Below, in pieces: positions 8,526 to 17,769 of a DNA stretch of 64,000 nucleotides. The notes under the pieces are model-generated. The model was not told where the DNA came from. It was given only the letters and a program-made list of their open reading frames with translations, and ran no database searches. Position numbers and translations under genes: made by a program. The stretch is from Hungatella sp. (GTDB taxonomy: Bacteria; Bacillota; Clostridia; Lachnospirales; Lachnospiraceae), in NCBI GenBank assembly GCA_009712635.1, contig WASS01000021.1, positions 48,813-112,812 of the forward strand. Reading direction: 5' to 3'. Positions within the stretch are counted from its first letter, which is position 1. Each line of letters opens with the position of its first letter.

Positions 8526-9875
8526 TTACCTGCATGCCTCAATGGCTGCTTCCAATATTGTAAGCCCGCTTTCAAGCTGGGAATCTGTTACCACTAACGG
8601 ACAAAGGAAACGGACCACATTGGAATACGCACCTGCATTCTCCACAATCAGCCCGTGGTTTACACAGTAGTCAACCACATCTTTTACCAGTACTGGATTG
8701 GGATTCTTACTTTGTTTATCTGTCACAAATTCTATCCCCATCATACAGCCGATTCCTCTCACATCTCCTACCTCTTCAAATCGTTCTTTCCACAATTCAA
8801 ACCGGGTTTTGCATCGATCGGCGATCTCAAGGGAGCGGGAACACAGATCCTCCCGTTCCATAATTTCAATTACTTTTAAGGCAGATGCACATGCAAGGGC
8901 ATTTCCTCCAAAGGTTCCCCCTATAATTCCGCCTTTTACACCATCAAATATTTCCGCAGCTGCCGTGACTGCACTTAACGGCAATCCTCCTGCGATTGAC
9001 TTGGCACAAGCCAGTATATCCGGTGCACAGCCGGCATCTTTCCAATAATTTGAGACAAACATACGGCCGGAGCGGGCAAAACCGGTCTGTACCTCATCAG
9101 CGATCAGCAATATTCCATTTTCATCACAAATATTTCTCAATGCCAGTACCCATTCTATCGGAGCCGGAACGAATCCCCCTTCTCCCTGAACCGGTTCCAC
9201 CACCACAGCTGCCACATGCTCTGCGGGAGATGCTTCCTCAAACACCTTCTTAAGCTTTTCCGTATAATATCCCATTGCTTCGCTGTCCCTTAATCCTTCT
9301 GGCTTTCTGTATAAATAGGGGAATTCTGCCCGGTAAATTCCATCTGGGAACGGTCCGATTCCAAAGGCATAGGCTTTTTTTGCAGTCATTGCTGCAGCAA
9401 GAAGAGTTCTTCCATGAAATGCACCGGAAAATACAATGATATTCGGTCTTCCTGTGTAGGATTTTGCGATTTTTACCGCATTTTCAATTGCTTCCGCACC
9501 GGAATTGGCAAACATGGTTTTCTTTCTATCCGATTTCAGAGGTACAATTTCATTCATTTTTTCCGCAAGGGCTATGTATCCTTCGTGGGTGACAATATTC
9601 ATCATTCCATGAAAATATTTTTCTGACTGTTCCTTTACTGCTTCTACAATTTCCGGGTGGCTGTAGCCAATGTTTAAAACACCCACACCACCTACCCAGT
9701 CAAGAAACCGGTTTCCGTCCAAATCTTCCAGCATGGCACCCTCTCCCCTGCCGATTACACAGGGATAGACCGATTTAATGGCTCCAGGCACCGCTTCCTC
9801 TCTCCGTTTTAAAACTGCTCCCGCTTTTGGTCCCGGCAGGGGCGTTTTTATTTCTGGCAATGCATCTCTCAGCAT
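8526..9875 (-). CDS. Class III aminotransferase (4-aminobutyrate aminotransferase-like)
   Basis: PLP-dependent omega-aminotransferase of 449 residues that moves an amino group from an omega-amino acid to a 2-oxo acid, giving a semialdehyde. Seen: GSGAEA-like FANSGAEAIENAVK, FHGRTL, the PLP-ring Asp in IADEVQTGF, and the Schiff-base Lys in CAKSIAGGLP. I place the start at 9875 (MLRDALPEI), preceded by AAGGAGG; an upstream ATG at 9905 abuts the previous stop and lacks a ribosome site. It is the last gene of the transporter operon, after an iron alcohol dehydrogenase. That pair fits GABA to 4-hydroxybutyrate, but taurine to isethionate, beta-alanine or 5-aminovalerate routes use the same enzyme types. 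Confidence 0.85.
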   Translation of the reverse strand: MLRDALPEIKTPLPGPKAGAVLKRREEAVPGAIKSVYPCVIGRGEGAMLEDLDGNRFLDWVGGVGVLNIGYSHPEIVEAVKEQSEKYFHGMMNIVTHEGYIALAEKMNEIVPLKSDRKKTMFANSGAEAIENAVKIAKSYTGRPNIIVFSGAFHGRTLLAAAMTAKKAYAFGIGPFPDGIYRAEFPYLYRKPEGLRDSEAMGYYTEKLKKVFEEASPAEHVAAVVVEPVQGEGGFVPAPIEWVLALRNICDENGILLIADEVQTGFARSGRMFVSNYWKDAGCAPDILACAKSIAGGLPLSAVTAAAEIFDGVKGGIIGGTFGGNALACASALKVIEIMEREDLCSRSLEIADRCKTRFELWKERFEEVGDVRGIGCMMGIEFVTDKQSKNPNPVLVKDVVDYCVNHGLIVENAGAYSNVVRFLCPLVVTDSQLESGLTILEAAIEACR

Positions 9876-9905
9876 AAGTTCCTCCTTTTTGCCTTGATCA
9901 GGCAT

Positions 9906-11036
9906 TTATATTGATTTTGTATAGATATCACTGATCTCCTCCCGGCTAAAAACAACCGGGTGATTTGCAATACTGGCGGCAGAAATCTTCATACAGTTTT
10001 CTGTCAGCCATGGTACGTCATTTTCTTTGATTCCCATATCTCCCAGAGTTTCCGTCAGTTGAAGCTCCTCAATCAGATTTTTGATCTGATCCACAAAATC
10101 AGATTCCTCTTTCCCTCCCAGAATTTTTGACATGGCGGCAAATTTTTCCGGTGAACCTTTTATGGAAGCTTCATATACAGAAGGCGCCAGGGCTGCCAGC
10201 CCTCTGCCATGAATTGCATTTTTAAGTCCGCTTACCGGATGCTCCATTCCATGGAGAGCAGTCACTCCCGCTGTATTGATCACCATACCCCCTAAGGTAC
10301 TTGCAAAGCACAGCTTCTCCCAGCCGTCTAAATCCTGGCTGTCTTTGTAGACCCTCATTAAACTGTCTGCTGCAAGCCGGATTCCCTCCAAGGCCATCAT
10401 GTCTGTAAGCGGCTGGGATACGGCAGATAAATAAGCATCCATGTTATGGCAAAGTGCATCAAACCCCACCGATGCTAAAACTGTCTTTGGCATCGTGGTC
10501 ATCAGCAGGGGATCGATGATGGAACATGCCGGGACAATGGCACTGCACCGGAGTGATTTTTTATCCAGCGTATCCGGGTTTGTCATCACCGCAAATCCAT
10601 TGCCTTCACTTCCTGTGCCGCAGGTGGTGGGGACTGCCAGTACCGGAAGCGCCTTATCACTAACCTTTTTTCCAAAAATATACTCATTGATATCCCCGCC
10701 GTTAACCGCCTGAAAAGCAATTCCTTTTGCTGCATCCAGACTGCTTCCGCCTCCAAGAGCCACCACCAGATCGCACCCTTCCTCAGAAGCGATCCCTGCA
10801 CCTTCATATACTGTCGTGGTGGTGGGATTTGGCTCCGCCCTGTCAAACAGTACACTGGAGACCCCCTCTTTTTTAAGCAGTTCTTCCGTTCTGGCAAGGA
10901 GACCGGATTCTTTTGTACTCTTCCCTCCTGTTACAATAAGAGCCCGTTTACCAAGTAACGCCGCTTTTTCACCGATTAAATCCGCTTTCCCCCGTCCAAA
11001 TACCAGATTGACCGGCAGGTAATATTGAAAATTCAT
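9906..11036 (-). CDS. Iron-containing alcohol dehydrogenase (semialdehyde reductase candidate)
   Basis: Group III NAD(P)-dependent alcohol dehydrogenase, 376 residues. The nucleotide site has ALGGGSSLDAAKG. Metal ligands lie in the GFDALCHNMDAY and HGMEHPVSGLKNAIHG regions. The start at 11036 (MNFQYYLP) has AGAGAGG 7 nt upstream; a GTG at 11057 is less likely. It sits between the binding-protein gene and the aminotransferase with 23-30 nt gaps. It therefore probably reduces the semialdehyde made by the aminotransferase to a hydroxy acid and re-oxidises NADH (inference). Confidence 0.85.
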   Translation of the reverse strand: MNFQYYLPVNLVFGRGKADLIGEKAALLGKRALIVTGGKSTKESGLLARTEELLKKEGVSSVLFDRAEPNPTTTTVYEGAGIASEEGCDLVVALGGGSSLDAAKGIAFQAVNGGDINEYIFGKKVSDKALPVLAVPTTCGTGSEGNGFAVMTNPDTLDKKSLRCSAIVPACSIIDPLLMTTMPKTVLASVGFDALCHNMDAYLSAVSQPLTDMMALEGIRLAADSLMRVYKDSQDLDGWEKLCFASTLGGMVINTAGVTALHGMEHPVSGLKNAIHGRGLAALAPSVYEASIKGSPEKFAAMSKILGGKEESDFVDQIKNLIEELQLTETLGDMGIKENDVPWLTENCMKISAASIANHPVVFSREEISDIYTKSI

Positions 11037-11059
11037 ATCATTGCCTCTCTCTTTCACAA

Positions 11060-11968
11060 CTATTTTACATTCTTTGTTTTCCCATCCTCTACACCCACGA
11101 AATAATCATCGGTCAGTCCATAGGATTTTAATATTTTGGTTAAGGTACCATCTTCCTTCATTTCATTCAGGCACTTGTTGATTTCATTTAAGAAATCCTT
11201 ATCCTGGAAGCGGACCGCTGCACCAATCTGCCCGCTTGCCTCCGCCTGGTAAGGAGCTAAAAGCTTTAGTTTTAGGGAACTGTCTGCTGAAAGTGTAAAG
11301 CCGGCAACAATTCCGTCAGTCACAACAGCATCCACCTTACCCGTGTTAACCGCTGTCATTAATGTGGCCTGATTGTCGTAAGCAAGTAGTTCCCCTATTT
11401 TTCCTTCATCCAGCCATTTTTGTGCTGTCTCATAAAATGCAGTTCCCGGCTGCGCTCCAACTGTTTTACCTTTTAAATCCTCTTTGCTTTTAATTGCCGA
11501 ATCTGCAGGTATAACAACTGCCTCTCCCTCCTGGTACCATTTATCTGTAAATGCTGCAATCTGCAGTCTTTCATCCTTTACATACATCCCGTCTACAACC
11601 ATATCCACATTGTTATTATTCAGTTCTACCAGAAGATTGGAAAAATCAATCTCCTTCATTTTGATATCCCCAATCCCCAGGCGCTTGCAGATTTCTTTTA
11701 ATATTTCGATATCAATACCCTTTAATTGTCCGCTCTCCACATCCATATAGAAAAATGGTGCATCATTGGAAGAGCCAATCAGTATGGACCCCTTTTCTTT
11801 AATCTTCTTTAACATGGCGGACTCTCCTGTCCCCTGGTCAGAAGCGGTGTTTTGTGTTTTACCTGAATCTGAACTTTTACCTGCTGCTTTCTGACTGCAT
11901 CCAGTGAGTACAATTGCAGCCAGCACAGCCAGCGCAGCGATTCTTTTTCCTGTTTTCCTTTTTTTCAT
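11060..11968 (-). CDS. Amino-acid ABC transporter substrate-binding lipoprotein
   Basis: Type 2 periplasmic-binding-fold lipoprotein, 302 residues. The signal peptide ends in the lipobox LTGC. The mature part has the SBP_bac_3 pattern (KGIDIEILKEICKRLG, VDMVVDGMYV, LKGKTVGAQPGTAFYE). The start at 11968 (MKKRKTG) is preceded by AGGAG; an upstream ATG at 11986 has AAGGA with no spacer. It captures a polar amino acid for the permease and ATPase encoded just upstream. The ligand cannot be read from the sequence; the omega-aminotransferase downstream suggests an omega-amino acid. Confidence 0.9.
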   Translation of the reverse strand: MKKRKTGKRIAALAVLAAIVLTGCSQKAAGKSSDSGKTQNTASDQGTGESAMLKKIKEKGSILIGSSNDAPFFYMDVESGQLKGIDIEILKEICKRLGIGDIKMKEIDFSNLLVELNNNNVDMVVDGMYVKDERLQIAAFTDKWYQEGEAVVIPADSAIKSKEDLKGKTVGAQPGTAFYETAQKWLDEGKIGELLAYDNQATLMTAVNTGKVDAVVTDGIVAGFTLSADSSLKLKLLAPYQAEASGQIGAAVRFQDKDFLNEINKCLNEMKEDGTLTKILKSYGLTDDYFVGVEDGKTKNVK

Positions 11969-12010
11969 AGTTCTCCTGCCTTTCATTCCTTGTTTATAGT
12001 TTCAATTAAG

Positions 12011-12706
12011 TTACGGCATACGTTTTAGTCTGCGTTCTAATATCCCGGTCATCTGGGAAAGAGGAATACTAAGTAATAAGTAAACAACTGCCAGAAGTGT
12101 ATAGGCTTCTACGGTAAGAAATGTCTGGGAAGCATAGGTCTTAGTACGAAGAAGCAGTTCCTGCACAGAGATCATTGCTAACAGCGAGGTATCCTTAATA
12201 AGCATTACCAGATAATTTCCGAATACGGGAACTGAATTTCTAAGAGCCGGAGGTATGATGAAATGAAGCATTACCTTTGCTTCGCTGAATCCCAGCGCCA
12301 GCCCCGCTTCTCTTTGCCCGGAATCAACGGCCAGAATTGCAGAACGGATAACTTCTGACATGTAACAACCGTAATTCACTGCAAATCCGATAATTCCGCA
12401 GGTGGAAGCTTTCAGCTGAATATTGGTTTCGTACCCTGCCATGGAGAGAATTCCGTTTAACAGTGTGGGAATAACATAATAGATATAAAAAAGCTGGACG
12501 AGCAGAGGCGTTCCTCTGATCAGCTCAATTAAAACCGACAAAATCCGGCTGAGCACCTTATTTTTTGAAAGGCGTCCCATTGCAATCATAAGTGCTGCAG
12601 CTAAAGCACAGAAGAAACCGGAAAGGGTGATATACAGAACAATTCCCACTCCCCCTAAAAGACTGGGGCCCAGGGTATTAATCGCTTTTCCAAAATTCAA
12701 TTCCAT
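12011..12706 (-). CDS. Amino-acid ABC transporter permease
   Basis: HisM/GlnP-type inner-membrane permease of 231 residues with about five hydrophobic segments. The EAA loop is at REAGLALGFSEAKVMLHFIIPPALR. GGAGG lies 7 nt before the ATG. It is 12 nt from the ATPase gene and 42 nt from the binding protein, so the three form one transporter. Being the only permease gene, it probably acts as a homodimer. Confidence 0.93.
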   Translation of the reverse strand: MELNFGKAINTLGPSLLGGVGIVLYITLSGFFCALAAALMIAMGRLSKNKVLSRILSVLIELIRGTPLLVQLFYIYYVIPTLLNGILSMAGYETNIQLKASTCGIIGFAVNYGCYMSEVIRSAILAVDSGQREAGLALGFSEAKVMLHFIIPPALRNSVPVFGNYLVMLIKDTSLLAMISVQELLLRTKTYASQTFLTVEAYTLLAVVYLLLSIPLSQMTGILERRLKRMP

Positions 12707-12718
12707 TCCTACACCTCC

Positions 12719-13441
12719 CTATAGTACTCTGGACAAAAATGTCCTGGTTCTCTCATTCTTAGGACTTTTAAATATATCCTGGGGCGCGCCCTCTTCGATT
12801 ACAAAACCGCCATCCATAAAGATCACACGATCCGCCACATCTTTTGCAAACCCCATTTCATGAGTGACTACAATCATGGTCATTCCCTCTTTTGCCAGCT
12901 GTTTCATAACCTCCAGCACATCTCCCACCAGCTCAGGATCCAAAGCAGAAGTGGGTTCATCAAAGAGAAGGATCTCCGGCTTCATCGCCAGTGCCCTTGC
13001 AATGGCTACCCGCTGCTGCTGTCCTCCTGATAAAGCGGACGGATATGCATGCGCCCTGTTTTCCAGCCCCACCTTTTTAAGAAGATCCATTGCCTGTTCC
13101 TTCGCATCTTTAACGGGGATCTTATTAAGTTTCACTGGTGCATACATTACATTTTCCAATGCATTTTTCAAAGGAAATAAATTAAATCTCTGAAAAACCA
13201 TTCCCACCTGTTTCCTGTAATCTGTAACCTTCTTTCCCAAATGTGTAATATCCTCTCCCTGATACAGAATTTCTCCTCCTGTAGGGGTCTCTAATAAATT
13301 AACACATCTTAGCAGCGTACTTTTACCAGAACCGGAAGGCCCTATAATTACCACTACTTCACCCTTTGCCACGGACAGATTCACATCTTTTAATACTTCC
13401 AGATCCTCAAAGCATTTAGACAGATTTTTTATTTGCAGCAC
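12719..13441 (-). CDS. Amino-acid ABC transporter ATPase
   Basis: GlnQ/HisP-type ATPase of 240 residues. Walker A is GPSGSGKST, the signature is LSGGQQQR, Walker B is [11 protein letters not shown], and the switch His is in VVTHEMGF. The likely start is GTG at 13441 ([11 protein letters not shown]), with AAAAGGAGG 8 nt upstream; this gives the usual family length. An ATG at 13477 would add 12 unconserved residues. It is the first gene of the five-gene transporter-ADH-aminotransferase operon. Confidence 0.93.
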   Translation of the reverse strand: MLQIKNLSKCFEDLEVLKDVNLSVAKGEVVVIIGPSGSGKSTLLRCVNLLETPTGGEILYQGEDITHLGKKVTDYRKQVGMVFQRFNLFPLKNALENVMYAPVKLNKIPVKDAKEQAMDLLKKVGLENRAHAYPSALSGGQQQRVAIARALAMKPEILLFDEPTSALDPELVGDVLEVMKQLAKEGMTMIVVTHEMGFAKDVADRVIFMDGGFVIEEGAPQDIFKSPKNERTRTFLSRVL

Positions 13442-13480
13442 GATGTAAGCCTCCTTTTCTCCTTTTTGATACAACAAAAA

Positions 13481-13512
13481 GGCAATGTCTTTTTTTCAAA
13501 AGCTCCATTGCC
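13481..13512 (-). terminator. Terminator or attenuator between the cytidylate-kinase gene and the transporter operon
   Basis: GGCAATG and CATTGCC flank an 18-nt loop and are followed by TTTTTGTT on the minus strand. No convincing promoter lies between this hairpin and the transporter start at 13441, so it may be a leaky terminator or an attenuator. Confidence 0.7.
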
Positions 13513-13538
13513 CGGAATGTGATATATGTATCAATTTT

Positions 13539-14144
13539 TTACAGCATATTAGAAAATCTCTTACGGATTATCTCAGTTAAAATTTCACAGGTGCCCTCTA
13601 CTCCCAGCAAGCTGGAATCAATCATAACATGCTTATGTTCCTTATCTGACATGACATAACCGCAATAATGCCTGTGATAGGATTCTCTTGCTTTATCAAC
13701 GGAAGCAATCATCTTCTTCGCCTCATCTGGTCTCATATTCAGACGCTCAACGCAGTTTTTTAACCTTGCCTCATAGGGTGCGTAAATGAAAATGTGAATA
13801 ATATTTTTATAATCTTCCAAAATATGATCTGCACATCTTCCGACAATAATACATGATTCTCTCTCTGCCAGATCAACAATGATCTTTTTCTGGACTGCAA
13901 ATACAGAATCCTGAATGCTGGTGGTCCCCATTCCAAGAGGATAATTCATATTAAAGAATGCTGATTTGGCACTTTCTTCCACATCGCTGACTGCAGAAAC
14001 AGGAAGATTTAAATCTTTCGAAGTCATTTCAACAATATCTCTGTCGTAATATTCGATACCAAGATTCTCACTGACCATTCTGGCTATGGGTCTCCCCAGA
14101 CTGCCAAACTGTCTTGTTATAGTAACAACAAACTTTTCTTTCAT
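13539..14144 (-). CDS. Cytidylate kinase-like family protein
   Basis: P-loop kinase-like protein of 201 residues in the cytidylate-kinase-like family that is common in clostridia. The N-terminus, VTITRQFGSLGRPIA, is the family's modified P-loop. DRDIVEM follows, and a VGRCADHIL segment and a YAPYEARLKN segment with arginines lie in the C-terminal half. The start at 14144 has AGAGGTG 6 nt upstream. The substrate of this family is not established, and this is not the housekeeping Cmk. It is transcribed away from the PucR regulator and towards the transporter operon. Confidence 0.8.
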   Translation of the reverse strand: MKEKFVVTITRQFGSLGRPIARMVSENLGIEYYDRDIVEMTSKDLNLPVSAVSDVEESAKSAFFNMNYPLGMGTTSIQDSVFAVQKKIIVDLAERESCIIVGRCADHILEDYKNIIHIFIYAPYEARLKNCVERLNMRPDEAKKMIASVDKARESYHRHYCGYVMSDKEHKHVMIDSSLLGVEGTCEILTEIIRKRFSNML

Positions 14145-14184
14145 ATGGTACACCTCTTTTCTAAAGGTATTTGTTATAGCGCTT

Positions 14185-14213
14185 ATTATACTCCCCCCCT
14201 GTTTGCCCTGCAA
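14185..14213 (-). promoter_or_regulatory. Promoter of the cytidylate kinase-like gene
   Basis: TTGCAG (14213-14208), 17 nt spacer, TATAAT (14190-14185), minus strand, about 40 nt before the start codon. Confidence 0.7.
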
Positions 14214-14243
14214 TGGTTACAGATTCCAATCTTTTTATTAGTT

Positions 14244-14274
14244 ATTGTACTTTGGGTACAATGTATGATATACT
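14244..14274 (+). promoter_or_regulatory. PucR gene promoter overlapped by an inverted-repeat operator
   Basis: ATTGTAC-TTTGG-GTACAAT is a perfect 7-bp inverted repeat at 14244-14262. It covers the likely -35 (TTGTAC, 14245-14250). The -10 is TATACT at 14269-14274, 18 nt away. The layout suggests autoregulation by the PucR-type protein. Confidence 0.6.
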
Positions 14275-14303
14275 ACTCCACAATCAGAAGGGAGGTAACT
14301 ATT

Positions 14304-15422
14304 ATGAGAACAAGCGTTTCCGATCTTTATCACTTTGGCATTGATCCATACAGTCTCATCCTTCACAGCGGAGAAAACGGATTATCCAATTCCGTTTCCT
14401 GGATCTATCTGGCAGAGGATATACAGAATATGTCCTTTTTAAAGGGCGGTGAACTGGTTATTACCACCGGACTGTTTACACAAAGCGGAACCAGCCTGTT
14501 TGATTTTATCCGTTCCCTGGTAACCTTTAACTGCAGCGGACTTTTTATTAATGTAGGCAAATATCTGGAAATTGCAGATATCACACCTGAAATACTGGAA
14601 TTTTGCAGAATCAGCAAATTCCCATTACTTACCATGCCATGGAAGGTTCATCTTGTGGATATTATGCAGGAATACTGCAAAATTCTCCTTCAAAACACGC
14701 AGAGCATGGACCATTTAAATGCCGCATTTCAGGGAGCACTCTACCAGGCTACTCTTCATGAGACTACTCTTATGACCTTAAACCAGAATGGTTTTCCAAC
14801 TTCAGGGGATTATCGGATCATTGTAATTCTAAATTTGCGCAATGCTACCAGAATCACCTTTTCATTAAACAGACTTCAGTTAAAATATCATCTTTTTGAA
14901 CATGACAATCTTCATATATTAATTTATCATATCTCCCAGCCCACCCCATCCTTAAGCGAGATCATGGATATTCTTATGTACTATGATGGCATAACTCTGG
15001 GAATCAGCAATGTATTTCATTCACTGGAAAAAATAGGAATCTGCCATAAACGCGCCCGGTTTGCACTGGCCGCCTCTCTGTTCTGGAATATTCCTTCTGT
15101 TAATTTTGATGAACTTGGATTTTTTCAGATACTTTTTTCATCCTCTGATCCTGATCTGCTGCAGTCTGTGTACCAGAACAGCCTGGGAGTGTTGGAAGAC
15201 TTTGATTCAGCCCATGATACTGATTACATGGATACTTTAAAAGTCTTCCTGCTGTCTGACTGCAATCTGCTTAAAACAGCCGACAAAATCCACACCCACA
15301 GAAACACGATCATATACCGAATGAAAAAAATCAAAGAATTGCTAAAAACGGAACTGGACGATTCCAAAATTAAATTCGATTTATTAATGGCTTTTTATAT
15401 CAGAGAATATTTTTCCATCTAA
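14304..15422 (+). CDS. PucR-family transcriptional regulator
   Basis: Regulator of 372 residues. The N-terminal PucR ligand domain spans about 1-125 (SWIYLAEDIQNMSFLKGGE, ITTGLF), then a GGDEF-like CdaR middle region, and a C-terminal helix-turn-helix (LLKTADKIHTHRNTIIYRMK) that ends the protein. The start at 14304 is set by GGGAGGT 8 nt upstream; the frame is open further upstream but without homology. Relatives control purine, GABA, proline or polyketide pathways, usually sensing a pathway metabolite. It is divergent from the transporter-aminotransferase operon, its likely target (inference). Confidence 0.9.
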   Translation: MRTSVSDLYHFGIDPYSLILHSGENGLSNSVSWIYLAEDIQNMSFLKGGELVITTGLFTQSGTSLFDFIRSLVTFNCSGLFINVGKYLEIADITPEILEFCRISKFPLLTMPWKVHLVDIMQEYCKILLQNTQSMDHLNAAFQGALYQATLHETTLMTLNQNGFPTSGDYRIIVILNLRNATRITFSLNRLQLKYHLFEHDNLHILIYHISQPTPSLSEIMDILMYYDGITLGISNVFHSLEKIGICHKRARFALAASLFWNIPSVNFDELGFFQILFSSSDPDLLQSVYQNSLGVLEDFDSAHDTDYMDTLKVFLLSDCNLLKTADKIHTHRNTIIYRMKKIKELLKTELDDSKIKFDLLMAFYIREYFSI

Positions 15423-15446
15423 TCACAATGGAGTGAAAACCTTATG

Positions 15447-15890
15447 CTAGCTTTCACTGCCATTATAGCGCTCCAGGTTGACACACATATTCTCCATAAC
15501 TCTGTAAAATACTTCCATATCTGCCTGAGAGATTCCCTCACTGACAATCTCCTCAAACTGCTCGAATACCTTTCGTATTTCTCCTGCTTCCTCATATCCT
15601 TTTTCTGTCAGGCAGATGGAAAACGACCGCCTGCAATCGGGATTGCTTTCCCGTACAAGAAGCCCCAGCCCCTCAAGCTTATCGATGTTTCTGGACATGG
15701 CTGCTGCATCGATTCTGCATCGGTCTGCCAGCTCTTTCTGGGTAATGCGGTCCTCTTCCTGAAGATGGTACAATATTTTCGCCTGCCCTTGTCCGGGCGT
15801 CAGTCCTAAATCAGACAACAGAGGAAAGAAAATCTGTTTTCTTGCTTTTTCACCCCGCACCATCAATTCCCTGATACTTTGTTTTTTCAC
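15447..15890 (-). CDS. MarR-family regulator
   Basis: Winged-helix regulator of 147 residues: KILYHLQEEDRITQKELADRC and AAAMSRNIDKLEGLGLLVRE form the DNA-binding core. The wing contains NPDCRRSFSICLTEKG. It lies 22 nt after the exporter genes as the last gene of that operon, so it probably represses its own operon and responds to an exported compound. Candidate operators lie at 19509-19551. Its 3' end faces the PucR gene with a 24-nt gap. Confidence 0.92.
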   Translation of the reverse strand: MKKQSIRELMVRGEKARKQIFFPLLSDLGLTPGQGQAKILYHLQEEDRITQKELADRCRIDAAAMSRNIDKLEGLGLLVRESNPDCRRSFSICLTEKGYEEAGEIRKVFEQFEEIVSEGISQADMEVFYRVMENMCVNLERYNGSES

Positions 15891-15912
15891 AATCTGCCTC
15901 CTTCTTTCTTAT

Positions 15913-17769
15913 TTATTCCAATTCAAACTGCCCTGTATAGAGCTGATAATACTTGCCCTGCTCTTCAAGCAGTTCTTCATGGTTTCCGCGTTCTATAATC
16001 TCTCCCCGCTCCAGTACTAAAATGGCATGGGAGTTTCGGACGGTTGAAAGCCTGTGGGCAATGACAAACACAGTCCGCCCTTTCATCAGCGTATCCATCC
16101 CTTTCTCAATCAGCTTTTCCGTCCGGGTATCAATGGAACTGGTGGCCTCATCCATGGCCAGCACCGGCGGACGGGAGATCGCTGCTCTGGCAATGGCAAT
16201 TAACTGTCTTTGTCCCTGGGATAAATTACTTCCATCATTTTCAAGCAGTGTATCATATCCGGCTGGAAGTCTCCTGATAAAAGAATCTGCATTGGCAATT
16301 TTTGCAGCCTCCCGAACCTCCTCCTCAGTGGCGTTCAGCCTTCCATATCTTATATTATCGGCAATGGAACCGGTAAATAAATGTGTATCCTGCACAATCA
16401 GTGAAATTGACTGCCTTAAGTCATCCTTTTTAATCTGCCGGATGTCAATTCCATCATAGGTAATCAGTCCTCCGTTTAATTCATAGAACCGGTTGACCAG
16501 ATTAATGATGGTAGTTTTTCCGGCTCCTGTAGATCCCACAAACGCTATTTTCTGACCGGGCTTTGCATATAAAGTAATTCCATTCAGTATGGTGTGTTCT
16601 GGATTATAGCCAAAAACCACATCATGAAAACGAACATCTCCCTCCAGGGGAATCAGCCGGTATCCTTCTTTCTCATCCGGCACCTTCCATGCAAATCGCC
16701 CTGTATAAGTCTGGGATTCCATCAAAATACCATGTTCCCCTTCCTCAGCTTTGACAAGTGTCACAACTCCCTCATCCACTTCCTGCTCTTCTTCCATCAT
16801 CAGAAAGATCTTCTCCGCACTTGCCAGAGCCACCATCAGGAAATTAATCTGCATGGTAAACTGATTCATGGGCATGGCGCTTTGTCTTACATACACCAGA
16901 TAAGAGGCCAGCGTACCCAGGTTAATCAGCCCGGCAATTGCAAACAGACCTCCCACACAGGCAGAGACTGCATAATTAAAATAAGACAGTGCGACAATTG
17001 TAGGTACTGTAATTCCTGTATAGATGGATGCTTTGGTAGCGGAAAGCCGGAGCGCTTCATTTAATTCACAGAACTTTTCAAAATCCTGTTTCTCATGGCG
17101 GAAAATCTTTTCCTCTTTCTGCCCTTCTACCATTTCTTCTACAAACCCATTGATACTTCCCAGATTCCTCTGCTGCTTTGCAAAATAATTTTTACTTATC
17201 TTTCCATTGTGCCGGATATAAAGAAGCATAACCACAAGAAAGAAAACAACAATCATGGAAAGACGCACATCCAGGATCAACAGCATGATGATTGTTCCGG
17301 TTGAAGTAATGAAACTTTGAATCAGCAGGGTAAAGCTGTTATTTAACGCTTCTGATATGGTATCCACATCATTGGTGAAATGACTCATCAGTTCTCCATG
17401 GGTATGGGTATCAAAATAAACGAGAGGAAGCTTTTGTGTATGGCGGAATAAATCCATTCGGATCTCACTCACTACCTGCTGGGAAACATGGACCATCATT
17501 CTGCTGTAAATCAGACAGGAAAGCGCTCCTGCCAGATAGATACCGCCCATAATAAAAATCATGGGGATGAGACCAGGAATGTCCCCTGGCAGAATATAGT
17601 TGTTTATCACCGGCTTTAAAAGATAGGTTCCCATAATTCCCGAACAAGCACTGATGCATACCAGAACTGCAATGATTAAAATGGAGATCCTGTAATGCCC
17701 AATATACTTTAAAAGATGGAAAAGGGTCTTTTTTGCATCCTTTGGTCTTGCACGTCCTGTCTGTTTCAT
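15913..17769 (-). CDS. ABC exporter subunit with a complete ATPase site
   Basis: Fused transmembrane and ATPase half-transporter, 618 residues. Six membrane helices lie in about 1-320. The ATPase has Walker A GSTGAGKTT, signature LSQGQRQL, Walker B LAMDEATSSID with the catalytic Glu, and H-loop VIAHRLST. There is an insertion of about 50 residues just before the nucleotide domain. It overlaps the partner gene by 4 nt (ATGA). This subunit keeps the full Walker B and switch His while its partner does not, the pattern of heterodimeric multidrug exporters such as LmrCD and TM287/288. Confidence 0.93.
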   Translation of the reverse strand: MKQTGRARPKDAKKTLFHLLKYIGHYRISILIIAVLVCISACSGIMGTYLLKPVINNYILPGDIPGLIPMIFIMGGIYLAGALSCLIYSRMMVHVSQQVVSEIRMDLFRHTQKLPLVYFDTHTHGELMSHFTNDVDTISEALNNSFTLLIQSFITSTGTIIMLLILDVRLSMIVVFFLVVMLLYIRHNGKISKNYFAKQQRNLGSINGFVEEMVEGQKEEKIFRHEKQDFEKFCELNEALRLSATKASIYTGITVPTIVALSYFNYAVSACVGGLFAIAGLINLGTLASYLVYVRQSAMPMNQFTMQINFLMVALASAEKIFLMMEEEQEVDEGVVTLVKAEEGEHGILMESQTYTGRFAWKVPDEKEGYRLIPLEGDVRFHDVVFGYNPEHTILNGITLYAKPGQKIAFVGSTGAGKTTIINLVNRFYELNGGLITYDGIDIRQIKKDDLRQSISLIVQDTHLFTGSIADNIRYGRLNATEEEVREAAKIANADSFIRRLPAGYDTLLENDGSNLSQGQRQLIAIARAAISRPPVLAMDEATSSIDTRTEKLIEKGMDTLMKGRTVFVIAHRLSTVRNSHAILVLERGEIIERGNHEELLEEQGKYYQLYTGQFELE

